From positions 1,364,001 through 1,428,000 of the forward strand of contig NZ_JAKWBL010000001.1 in NCBI RefSeq assembly GCF_022513635.1: a DNA stretch of 64,000 nt, read 5' to 3'. This stretch comes from Paraniabella ginsengisoli (lineage in GTDB: Bacteria; Bacteroidota; Bacteroidia; Chitinophagales; Chitinophagaceae). Below are positions 19,885-30,368 of this stretch, piece by piece; position 1 is the first letter of the stretch; each line of letters starts with the position of its first letter. The notes beneath the pieces are model-generated. The model was given only the letters and a program-made list of their open reading frames with translations. It did not search any database and was not told the origin of the DNA. The translations under genes and the position numbers were made by a program.

Positions 19885-20510
19885 ATGAACAAATTTATTA
19901 AATACGGATTGTTGCTGGTTGTAATAGCATTGCTGGGTTACAATTCTGTCTATATAAAAAACTTAGCGATGTGCAGGCGTCGAAGGGAGAAAAGTTTGAT
20001 GCGGCAGCCTATGTTAGAAGTATATGGAATGATCAGTTGCAAAAAAAGCTGGACAGTGCCATCGATATTTCTATACTTAGACAATCCCTGCAAAGCGGAT
20101 CGGATAAGGCTTTTGACGAAAATACCCATGCATTGGCAATAGGTAATTACCGCTACGCATTGGTTAAAGGTATAGCCGTTGTGGATAAAGTAAATCAGGA
20201 TGATGTCACTATTCTAATTGAATCTCAACCAAACTTTAAAGCCACACTCGCTACGGAATTTGTTTATGGGAATGCGCTGAGAGATGCGTCAGGTCTGATA
20301 GATCTTAAAGCTTTTCCGAATACTAATGATTTGAATGCAGTGTCAGAAGAATTAAACAGGATGGTGCGCAATAAAGTAGTGCCATCCATTAAACCATTAT
20401 TGAAGGTTGGAAGCAAAATTGAATTTACTGGTGCCATTGAACTTAATAAAGAACATGTTCGTTTCGACAATATTGAAATTATTCCTGTCAGAATAAAAAC
20501 AGTTTCCTGA
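19885..20510 (+). CDS. DUF2291-family protein of a sugar ABC operon (frame broken at 19956-19961)
   Basis: About 208 residues after adding one A at 19956-19961. A single N-terminal hydrophobic segment (KYGLLLVVIALLGYNSVYI) suggests a membrane-anchored periplasmic protein. The remainder contains FDAAAYVRSIWNDQL and LKVGSKIEFTGAIEL, typical of DUF2291. The family is found, as far as I know, between binding-protein and ATPase genes of ribose-type importers, as here, and has no established biochemical role. Its TGA stop overlaps the ATG of the ATPase gene (TGATG), so translation is probably coupled. Confidence 0.8.
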
Positions 20511-22014
20511 TGTTGATAGCCAAAAATATTACTAAAAAGTTTGCCGGTGTCACAGCGCTGAACAATGTGAACCTGGAGTTATATCCCGGCAAGGTAAATG
20601 CAATTGTAGGGGAAAATGGCGCGGGTAAATCAACACTTATGAAAATCCTTTCCGGAGTACATACGCAATACGAAGGGGAGATTATTTTTAAAGGTGAGAA
20701 AGTTTCTTTTAGATCCACAAAAGATGCCGAAGATGCGGGTATTGCAATTATCCACCAGGAGCTAAATCTTGTTCCTCATTTAAGTATTTCAGAAAATATT
20801 TTTCTTGGCCGGGAAATTACAAACGCTATAGGAATATTGGATAAGGCTGTTATGAATAGCCAGACAAAGGAACTTCTAAAAAAATAAACTTAAATGTAAG
20901 CCCCGACACGCCTGTCTCAAAACTAAAGGTCGGGCAACAACAATTAGTTGAAATTGCCAAAGCGCTTTACACCAACGCTGAGGTGATAATAATGGATGAA
21001 CCTACTTCAGCAATAACTGATAAAGAAGTCGATAATCTTTTTGATACTATTGATGAACTCAAAGCAGAAGGAAAGATCATTGTTTATATTTCTCATAAAT
21101 TAAAAGAACTATTCTTAAAGGCAGATTATTATACGGTATTGAGAGATGGGGCTACCATTACTTCGGGAGAAATGAAAAGTATTTCTCAGGATGAGTTAGT
21201 TGAAAAGATGGCAGGAAGGAAGATTGTAATTGAAAAAAATATTTCAGATGTTATTTTCAGCGAACCATTAATGCAGATTAAAAATGTCTGTCTCAAAAAT
21301 GGTGAAGATCTGTCTGATTTATTAGTAAGCGATGCTTCTTTCACGCTGCACAAAGGCGAAATATTAGGCTTGTATGGCTTAATGGGCGCTGGACGAACCG
21401 AATTGATTGAAACGATTTTTGGTTTGCATCCTAAACGTAGCAGTGGAGAAATTTGGATTGAGGGAGAAAAGAAAAACATTACAACGCCAGCCAGGGCAAT
21501 CAATTCGGGTGTGATGCTGGTACCCGAAGACCGTAAGTTACAGGGTTTATGTCTCGGCTTGGAGGTTCGTTCTAATATTAGTGTTACTGTTTTAAAACAG
21601 TTAGAGCAAAACGGTCTTTTTCTGAATGGAAGAAAAGAAAAGGTTTTGGCAAAAGATTATATCGATCAGTTAAATATAAAAACAGCGTCGCAGGAAACAC
21701 TCTCCAAAAATCTAAGTGGTGGTAATCAACAAAAAATTGTGATTGCCAAGTGGCTTGCAAAAAAGCCAAAAGTATTGCTGCTTGATGAACCTACACGCGG
21801 AATTGATGTGGGAGCTAAATCCGAAATATATAAACTTATTAAAGAACTGGCTGCAACAGGCGTCGGAGTTGTTGTTGTTTCATCTGAAATACCTGAAATT
21901 CTTGCGCTTGCTAATCGTGTGTTGGTAATGTGCGAAGGCGAAATTACGACAGACATGCCGATTGCTGAAGCCAGCGAGGCAACTATGTTAACTCATGCAA
22001 TTCATAAAAATTAA
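20510..22014 (+). CDS. Ribose-type sugar ABC transporter ATPase, two domains (frame broken at 20878-20884)
   Basis: Energises import of the sugar captured by the lipoprotein at 18897. Domain 1 has the Walker A GENGAGKST (34-42), a degenerate signature LKVGQQQLVEIAKAL and Walker B VIIMDEPTSA. Domain 2 has LYGLMGAGRTELIETIFG, signature LSGGNQQKIVIAKWL and VLLLDEPTRGID. One A missing from an A7 run at 20878-20884 splits it; repair gives about 501 residues, the standard RbsA length. The start overlaps the DUF2291 stop. Confidence 0.92.
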
Positions 22015-22024
22015 GTAACATAAA

Positions 22025-23001
22025 ATGGCGGTTATCAATAATACTTATAAACAACGTATCAAAAGTTTGCAATCACTTATTGCGTTAGTGCTGCTCTGCC
22101 TGGTGCTAAGTGTATTGACCGATACTTTTTTACAGCTGATAATGGCCTCAATGTGTTGCGCCAGACTGCTGTAAATATTTGTATCGCTACAGGAATGACA
22201 CTTGTTGTATTAACAGCTGGCATCGACCTTTCCGTGGGATCTATCCTTGCCTTGTGTGGTGCCGTAGCAGCGGGTTTACTGAAAAACGGGATCGCATTGC
22301 AGTCTTCCGATACTTATATCGGATTCACAATTCTTGGTGTAATATTGGCAGCATTGATCATCGGCGGATTATTAGGTTGGTTCAATGGTTTTGTTATTAC
22401 AAAGTTCAAGGTGCCTCCCTTTGTTGCAACTTTAGCAATGCTCACCATAGCCAGAGGCTTTACAATGTTATACACTAAAGGCCAGCCAATAAGTAACCTT
22501 GGACCAGACTTCGCATTTATAGGAGCAGGTTCATTTTTAGGTATTCCAGTACCAGTCTGGATTGCGGCCATAGTTGTTCTGGTTGCTGTGATAATTACAA
22601 GGCAAACTAGATTAGGTAGATATATTTATGCAATAGGCGGTAATGAAACTGCTGCACGTTTTTCCGGTATTAATATATCAAAAGTAAAGATGATCGTTTA
22701 TTCACTAGCTGGTGCGATGGCGGCCGTTGGCGGTATTATTGTTACATCACGTTTGGATTCCGCGCAGCCCAATGCTGGCGCCAGCTACGAGCTGGATGCA
22801 ATTGCTGCCGTGGTTATTGGCGGAACTTCTTTAAGTGGCGGACGCGGTACTATTTTAGGCACTGTTATGGGCGCTATTATTATTGGTGTATTAAATAATG
22901 GTTTGGTATTGCTCAACGTATCACCTTTCTGGCAACAGGTTGTAAAAGGCGGTGTTATATTGTTGGCGGTTATTATTGATAAATTAGATAAGAAGGAATA
23001 G
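22025..23001 (+). CDS. Ribose-type sugar ABC transporter permease (frame broken at 22136-22141)
   Basis: Inner-membrane channel of the importer, RbsC family. Conserved stretches are NICIATGMTLVVLTAGIDLS and VGSILALCGAVAAG, FVATLAMLTIARGFTMLYT, IYAIGGNETAARFSGI and AIAAVVIGGTSLSGGRGTI. A T6 run at 22136-22141 should be T7, giving TFFTADNGLNVLRQTAVN and about 325 residues. The start ATG is ten bases after the ATPase stop. It ends before a dispersed repeat, after which the kinase follows. Confidence 0.9.
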
Positions 23002-23019
23002 GAATTTTATGAACCTATC

Positions 23020-23078
23020 TGTTCTGCAAATGGCATCGATCTTGCGTCGCACTCTTCAACTGAAGTACAATAATGAAC
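23020..23078 (-). repeat. Dispersed repeat family A, copy 2
   Basis: Read on the minus strand it contains GAGTGCGACGCAAGATCGAT followed by GCCATTTGC and is preceded by GTACTTCAGTTGAA. It fills most of the 129-base gap between the permease and kinase genes and is opposite in orientation to copies 1, 3, 4, 6 and 8. Confidence 0.75.
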
Positions 23079-23130
23079 AATAATTCTAAGCTAAAAATAG
23101 TAATTAAAAAATATCAATTCTAAATAGCAG

Positions 23131-24615
23131 ATGTCTTTCATTCTTTCTATAGATCAGGGTACAAGCGGCACAAAAGTTATAATTGTGAATGCAGCTGGGC
23201 AAGTTGTTGCAAAAGGTGCTGAAGTGTTGCAAACAAAATATTTTGGAACAGGTTTTGTCGAGCAGGATCCTAACGATATATACTCAAATGTATTGGAAGC
23301 TGTCGAAAGATGTTTAACAGATTTTGCTACTAATGGGTTTTATAAAAGTGACATTAGAGCTATTGGAATTTCTAATCAAAGAGAAACTTTTGTTATCTGG
23401 GATAAAGATGGAAAACCTCTACATCCAGCTGTAGTATGGCAATGCAAACGTTCTGTTTCTATTTGTGAAGAGCTTAAAGAAAAAGGATTGTCAGAGATAG
23501 TTCATGCCAAAACAGGTCTTGTTATTGATCCTTATTTTTCAGCAACAAAATTGATTTGGCTGGTTCAAAACAAACCGGAAATTAAGGAAGGTCTTAATAA
23601 AGACGATGTCTTTTTTGGGACAATTGATAGTTGGTTACTATATAAATTAACAGATGGTAAAGAGTATGCAACAGATCATACTAATGCCTCCCGAACGTTG
23701 TTCTTTAATATACATACACTTGAATGGGATCAGGAATTATTGAATCATTTTGGATTGAGCCAGTTACAACTGCCGGCAGTTAAATCTTCGTCCGAATATT
23801 TTGGCGAAACTACAATTGACGGATTATTGGATCATCACGTTCCCATTATGTCAATGATCGGCGATTCTCACGCAGCTGCATTTGGCGAAGGTTGTTTTGA
23901 TTCAGGAACGGCAAAAGCCACGTTGGGAACAGGTTCCAGCATCATGATGAATATTGGCGATCAACCTGTTTCTTCAAAAAACGGTATGGTAACTACTATT
24001 TGCTGGAGTATTCCTAGTTGTGTAAATTATGCCTTAGAAGGTGTTATTGTTACTTGCGGTGCAACTATTGAATGGTTAAAAAATGAAATCGGGCTTTTTG
24101 CTGACATTAAAGCAACGGCTGACATGGCTTTATCCGTCCCTGATAATGGTGGTGTTTATTTGGTACCTGCTTTTAGTGGTTTAGGCTCTCCACACTGGCA
24201 GATGGATAGAAAAGCGTCTATTACAGGAATGACTTTTGGAACCAATAAAAATCATATTGTTAGAACAGCCCTGGAATCCATTCCTTATCAGATCAAAGAT
24301 GTGATCAATGCTATGGAAAAGGATACGAAGTTGGTTTTAAAGCAATTGATGACAAATGGTGGATTATCGTCGAATAAATTTGTGATGTCTTTTTTAACCG
24401 ATGTGTTAAATAAACCTGTTTCAAAAAGTGTGATGGCCGATGTTTCGGCTTTAGGTGCCGCTTACATGGCGGGGCTTGCAACAGGAGTTTTTAAAGATAT
24501 AAAGGCACTTCGAAATTTAAAAGTTGATAAAGAACTGTTGAATCCTTCGAATAATGTACAAAAAACTCAGCAGTGGTATGAAGGATGGATCAACATTATT
24601 GAAAATAAAATTTAG
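23131..24615 (+). CDS. FGGY-family carbohydrate kinase (candidate apulose kinase)
   Basis: Intact 494-residue cytoplasmic sugar kinase of the glycerol-kinase-like FGGY branch. It shows SIDQGTSGTKVIIVN (phosphate loop, residues 6-20), GISNQRETFVIWD, GDSHAAAFGEGCFD (region of the catalytic Asp) and LVPAFSGLGSPHWQMDRKAS. Its position after a sugar isomerase, a split transketolase and an ABC importer fits phosphorylation of apulose to apulose 4-phosphate, which the transketolase would then use. Xylulose, ribulose or glycerol kinase activity cannot be excluded by sequence. The next gene starts one base after the stop, so transcription continues into the glycosidase block. Confidence 0.85.
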   Translation: MSFILSIDQGTSGTKVIIVNAAGQVVAKGAEVLQTKYFGTGFVEQDPNDIYSNVLEAVERCLTDFATNGFYKSDIRAIGISNQRETFVIWDKDGKPLHPAVVWQCKRSVSICEELKEKGLSEIVHAKTGLVIDPYFSATKLIWLVQNKPEIKEGLNKDDVFFGTIDSWLLYKLTDGKEYATDHTNASRTLFFNIHTLEWDQELLNHFGLSQLQLPAVKSSSEYFGETTIDGLLDHHVPIMSMIGDSHAAAFGEGCFDSGTAKATLGTGSSIMMNIGDQPVSSKNGMVTTICWSIPSCVNYALEGVIVTCGATIEWLKNEIGLFADIKATADMALSVPDNGGVYLVPAFSGLGSPHWQMDRKASITGMTFGTNKNHIVRTALESIPYQIKDVINAMEKDTKLVLKQLMTNGGLSSNKFVMSFLTDVLNKPVSKSVMADVSALGAAYMAGLATGVFKDIKALRNLKVDKELLNPSNNVQKTQQWYEGWINIIENKI

Positions 24616-24616
24616 C

Positions 24617-26144
24617 ATGAATTTACTTAAGAATTGGATTATTATACTAATGGTATTTGTCGCTGGCGATATTTTTGCCCAGCCGACTGTTCTGAAATTT
24701 GAAGACTTCAAACATTATGTTGACAGGTTCAATACAATGGAAGATGAACCGATCGTACAAGCTATACCCAACAGCGAGTCTTGGGAGTGGATGAAAAAAA
24801 TATTCCGTTGTTTGAATCTCCCGACAAAAATTTTGAGGAAATATTTTACTTCCGATGGTGGACGCTACGGAAACATATTAAAAAGACTGAGCAAGGGTAT
24901 GCCTTCACAGAATTTTTGGTGCAGCGTTCGTATGCTGACAAATACAATCTTATCAGTAGTGGTTTGGGGCATCATATTTATGAGTCCCGCTGGCTGCATA
25001 ATCAGGAATATATGAATGATAATTTGCGTATATGGTACCGTGGGAATGATGGACAACCTTTAAAGAAATTACGCGCCTTTAGCAGTTGGAATATCAATGC
25101 TATTTATAATCGCTTTTTAGTTAACGGTGACAAAACTTTCTTAAAAGAATATTATCCTGATCTAAAAAATGATTACGCCGCATGGGAAGCCGAAAAGCGT
25201 AACCCAAAAGATCTTTTTGGCAATTTGATGTAAGAGATGCCATGGAAGAGACCATCAGTGGAGGAAGAAGAGAGAAAAATCCTCGGCCTTCAATTAACGG
25301 ATACATGTACGGAAATGCAAATGCATTAGCCGCTATTGCTAAGTTATCGGGCGATCAGGAAGCGGTGGGATTATTCACACGCAAAGCTGACAGTATAAAA
25401 TTAGATGTTCAGCAAAAACTCTGGAATACACGAAGCCATTTTTTTGAAGTAAGAAAAGAAAAAGGAGATACGTTGGCAAATGTGATGGAAGAAATTGGTT
25501 TCATTCCCTGGTATTTTAATTTGCCAGATAGTAAATACAGTGAAGCATGGAAACATTTAATGAATCCAAAGCATTTTAATGCGCCAGTTGGTATTACAAC
25601 AGCAGACAGAAGCCATCCTGGTTTCAGAACACATGGCTGCTGTAAATGTGAGTGGGACGGCGCTGTATGGCCATTCGCTTCTTCGCAAACATTAACCGCT
25701 ATGGCCAATCTGCTTAATAATTATCAGCAGAAATATGTTAATAAGTCTGATTACTTTATACAATTATCAAAATATGTCACTTCACAACATAAAGAAGGCA
25801 AGCCATACATCGGAGAATATATGGATGAGAAAACGGGTATGTGGTTAACCGATGATGAGCGTGGACGTTATTATAATCATTCAACTTTTAATGATCTTGT
25901 TATTTCAGGATTGGTTGGCCTTCGTCCGCGTGCTGATAATATTATTGAGGTAAACCCCTTGTTACCGGCAAAAACATGGGATTGGTTCTGTCTTGATAAT
26001 GTGTTGTATCATGGAAAGATCATCACTATTATTTGGGATAAGACAGGTAAAAAATATAAAAAAGGTAAAGGGCTTAGTGTATGGAGTGATGGTGAAAAAG
26101 TAGCTTCTTCTAAAAAGCTGAAAAAGATTACCGGTAACTTGTAG
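24617..26144 (+). CDS. MGH1-like (alpha/alpha)6 glycoside hydrolase, exported (two frame breaks)
   Basis: About 509 residues after repair; the signal peptide ends DIFAQ. The (alpha/alpha)6-barrel glycosidase pattern has AFSSWNINAIYNRFLVNGDK, FWQFDVRDAMEETISGGRRE, PSINGYMYGNANALAAIA, CCKCEWDGAVWPFASSQTL and YYNHSTFNDLVISGLVGLRP. Frames break at A7 (24794-24800) and T5 (25214-25218), each restored by one base. This resembles proteins annotated as MGH1-like or trehalase-like domains. Substrate specificity cannot be called. It starts one base after the kinase stop and ends four bases before the esterase gene. Confidence 0.8.
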
Positions 26145-26148
26145 CAAC

Positions 26149-27595
26149 ATGATAAAAAGATTTCTGATCTTATTTTTTCTTGGAGTATTTTCTACGGCAG
26201 CTGAAGCAAAACTGGTTGTACCCAAAATTTTGGGTAATAATATGGTCTTGCAGCAAGGTGTGCCAGTGGCTATTTGGGGCTGGGCAGATCCTGGAAATAA
26301 AGTTACTGTTACTTTTAAAGGTAAAAGCAAAGTAACCGTTGCTGATACTGAAGGGGACTGGAAAGTTTATCTCGATCCCGTGAAAGCCTCATTCGATGCG
26401 GCTTTACTAAATATTACAACATCAGAAGAACATATACAATTAACAAATGTATTAGTAGGAGAGGTGTGGTTATGTTCCGGTCAATCTAATATGGAATTCC
26501 CAATGCGTAAGTTAGAGAAGCTCAAACCACCGCCTGGTGTAGATTGGCCGGTAAACGAACTTGAAAAAGTTGATAATAAATTCATTCGCACCTTTTTGGT
26601 AGAAAGAAAAAAATGCAGCCCGATTCAACCCATTCTGGCTGGTCTCTAGTTACTGACCCTGCTTTGCATAATTTCTCTGAAGTTGCCTACTTTTTTGCAA
26701 AACAACTCAGTAGCAAACTGAAAGCTCCTGTCGGTATTATCTCTGCAGCCATTCCCGGTAGCGGTATAGAACCCTGGATGCCTAAAGAAGCGCTGTTGAA
26801 GGAAATTTTTTTCAAAATCCGCAAGGCGATCCAACTCGAAGCATCAGTAACGATGCGGGTAAATTTTATACAACCATGATTGAGCCATTGATACCTTTTG
26901 CGATTAAAGGTTTTTGTTGGTATCAGGGAGAGAATAATTGCTTTCTAAATGAACGTATAGAATACAGTTACAAGATGAAAGCGCTGATTAACTACTGGAG
27001 AGAAAAATGGAATAGTAAAAATCTTCCGTTTTACTATGTTCAAATAGCACCTTACTATTATTCTAAAGCAACTGATCGGCCTTACACAGTTTATAGCGAG
27101 CCTGCTTTTTGGGAAGCGCAGTCGGCAGTACTTAAAGTTCCAAATACAGTAATGATCGCAACTATTGATTTGAATGATGATCTTGCTGATTTGCATCCTG
27201 TAAATAAATGGGATGTAGGTGAACGCCTTGCCGGTGCTGCATTAAGCAAAACCTATAAGATCAATAATGCGCCGGCAATGGGTCCTGTTTTCAAGTCGGC
27301 TTTTAAAAACGGAAATACGTTCGTTATTGATTTTGATTATAAAGGAAAAGGTTTAAAAAGCAAAGACGGGGAACCATTAAACTGTTTTGAAGTGGCCGAT
27401 ATACATGGGGATTATCACGAAGCAGTTGCAAAAATCAATAACAATAAGGTTTATGTTTTTGCAGAAGATGTGAGCGACCCTTATTCTGTTCGATTTGCAT
27501 GGAGGGAAGATGCAAAACCAAATCTGGTAAATTCAGCAGGATTGCCCACGCTTCCATTTAGAACCAATAATCCAATTGTAGAAAATTTTTATTGA
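26149..27595 (+). CDS. SGNH-type sialate O-acetylesterase-like enzyme, exported (two frame breaks)
   Basis: Exported carbohydrate esterase of about 482 residues. The signal peptide ends TAAEA. The catalytic Ser lies in EVWLCSGQSNMEFP; the later blocks IKGFCWYQGENNC and DLHPVNKWDVGERLA carry the Gly/Asn and Asp-His expected in SGNH esterases. The N-terminal beta-domain (VLQQGVPVAIWGWADPG) is typical of the sialate O-acetylesterase family, whose members also deacetylate plant polysaccharides. Frames break at A7 (26607-26613) and T7 (26806-26812). It is packed between the MGH1-like and GH2 genes with gaps of 4 and 2 bases. Confidence 0.85.
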
Positions 27596-27597
27596 GT

Positions 27598-30363
27598 ATG
27601 ACCAAGTGTATTTTGATAATATTTTTTTGTTAACTGTAATATCTGGCCTAGCTCAGGAAACAGAAGTGCAATACTTAAGTGGTCGAGGCAATAATGATAT
27701 GGTGCAATGGGATTTTTATTGTACCAATGGAACGAATTCAAAGAAATGGTTAAAGATTGGCGTGCCCTCCTGTTGGGAACTACAAGGTTTTGGCAAATAT
27801 GATTATGGCTTTGCCAAGGACAGTATTCGTGGCAAAGAAAGTGGATTGTATAAAAAAGCCTTTGCTGTGCCTGCATCTTGGAAGGATAAGGTGATTAATA
27901 TTGTTTTTGAAGGAGTGATGACAGATGCCGAAATAAAAATAAATGGTAAGCTTGCTGGCGTAAAACATCAAGGCGCTTTTTATGCTTTTAAATATGATAT
28001 AACAAAGTTGCTGAAGTATGGAAAAGATAATTTGCTTGAAGTAAAAGTAGATAAACATTCAGCTAATAAAACAGTGAATGCAGCCGAGCGCGAAGCTGAC
28101 TATTGGATATTTGGCGGCATATTCAGGCCGGTTTGGCTGGAAGTGTTGCCAAAAACACATATAAATAATGTAGCGATTGATGCAAAAATGGACGGAACAT
28201 TTAATGCACAAATAGATGTTTCGGGGGAAATAGATAAAGCGATTGTTCAGTTGTTTGATATTAATGGAAAGCAAGTGGGACAAGACTTTCAGGGAGTTAT
28301 ATCACATGGCATTGTAAATTTCAGCACGAAGTTTAGTAACGTAAAACAATGGAACAGCGAAGCGCCTCATCTTTATAAAGCTGTTTTTTCTATTTATATA
28401 AACGGAAAAATAGCGCATACAATTTCGAAAAAATTGGATTCAGAACAGTAGAAGTGAAGCAGCGCGATGGTATTTATGTCAACGGTGTAAAGATGAAATT
28501 CAAAGGTGTGAACCGGCATTCATTCAGACCTGAAAGCGGTAGAACTACCAGTTATAAAAATAGCGTGGAAGATGTGTTGCTGATTAAAGAGATGAATATG
28601 AATGCAGTTCGGATGAGCCATTATCCGCCAGACGGTCATTTCCTTGATGTTTGTGATTCTTTGGGATTATATGTAATTGATGAGCTGGCTGGCTGGCATG
28701 GCCATTATGATACGCCAACCGGAAGCTTGCGTGTAAAAGAAATGATAGAACATGACCGCAACCATGCTTCCATTGTTATTTGGGCTAATGGAAATGAAGG
28801 CGGCAGCAATCCTGAATTAGATCCATTATTTACGAAATATGATTTGCAAAACAGAGTGGTGATTCACCCTTGGCAATTGCATAATGGCATTGAAACACAG
28901 CATTATCGTCAATACAATTATGGCGTAGGTAATTATGATAATGGCCCCGAAATAGTGATGCCTACTGAGTTTCTGCATGGTTGGTTTGATGGCGGTCATG
29001 GAGCAGGCTTGGAAGATTACTGGAAAAATATGTGGAGTAACCCGTTAAGCGCTGGCGGTTTTCTTTGGGATTTTGCAGATCAGGCTGTTGTAAGAAAAGA
29101 TAAAAATGATTCGTTAGATACGGATAAAAGCCGCGGTGCAGATGGAATTGTTGGGCCGCATCACGAAAAAGAAGGAAGCTTTTTCACGATCAAAGAAATA
29201 TGGAGTCCTGTCTTTTTTGAACGGAAAGAAATTACTGAAGTTTTCGATGGAAGATTGAATATTGAAAACAGATATCAATTTACGAATACAAATACCTGCA
29301 CGTTTACTTGGAAGTTAAAACGTTTTGATTTTAACAATGAAAAAGAAATAGAGGGTTTAATAACTGCTCCGAATATTTTACCAAACAATAAAGGATCCAT
29401 ACAAATAGACTTGCCGACAAATTGGAAAGACTATGATGTTTTATATGTTACTGTAAAAGATCAATATCAAAAGGAATTGTTTACCTGGAGTTTTCCTATC
29501 AAGAGGCCAAAACAAAAGACTGAAGAGCTAATTAAAAATAATTCAGCTAAACATGATGTAAAGATTTCTGAACAGGAGGGAGGTTTCGTAGTGAAAATAA
29601 ACGACATTGAACTGGTAGTTAATAAAACAAATGGGTTGCTAAAAAAAGTAAGTAATAAAAATGGAATCGTTCCATTATCCAATGGCCCTATCGTTCAGGA
29701 AGGGGCTACTAATTTCTCTGGAATATCTTATAAATACGATGATGAGAAAAACTTAGTCATTAGTTCTACTTATGATAAAATAAAAAGCTTCAACACGTTG
29801 CAATGGACTATTTATCGTAATGGCTGGGTGAAGTTGACCGTTCATTATTTTCCTGATTCGCTTCATACTAAAATGCTGGGCATCAATTTTGATTTACCGG
29901 AAGATCAAATCCGATCGGTTACTTATATGGGCAGTGGCCCTTACCGTGTTTGGAAAAACAGGTTGAAAGGAGGATCATTTGGTGTATGGAAAAAAGATTA
30001 CAACAATACAGAAACCGGCGAAAGCTGGAACTATCCTGAGTTTAAAGGATACCATGCTAATTTTTACGAAGGTTTTTTTAATACGGATAAACAAAGTTTT
30101 GCAGTTGCTACAGAAACGGAAGATTTGTTTTTGCGTCTTTATTCTGCCAAGTGGAAAACAGATCAATGGCATAATTATGAACCGTGGTTTCCGGCAGGCG
30201 ATATTTCTTTTATGAATGCGATTCCATCAATTGGTTCGCGCACGCAAACAAGAGAAACAACCGGCCCCATGGGGTTGGATAATATTTTTACGATTATGAA
30301 AAAGATCCAACACGCGCGCTCAAAATTGTGTTGTGGTTTAATTTCAATACCAATATTAAATAA
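27598..30363 (+). CDS. GH2-family beta-galactosidase-like enzyme (three frame breaks)
   Basis: About 922 residues, exported (signal MTKCILIIFFLLTVISGLAQ once T7 at 27622-27628 is read as T8). Domains in order: a sugar-binding jelly roll (VPSCWELQGFGKYDYG), an immunoglobulin-like domain, the GH2 TIM-barrel (GVNRHSFRPESGRTTS, NAVRMSHYPPDGHFLDVCDS, IVIWANGNEGGSNPE with the acid/base Glu) and a C-terminal domain. Other breaks are A6 at 28428-28433 and T5 at 30285-30289; the last repair replaces a spurious tail with one ending WFNFNTNIK at 30363. The family includes beta-galactosidases, glucuronidases and mannosidases; the exact specificity is open. Confidence 0.85.
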
Positions 30364-30368
30364 ATGCT

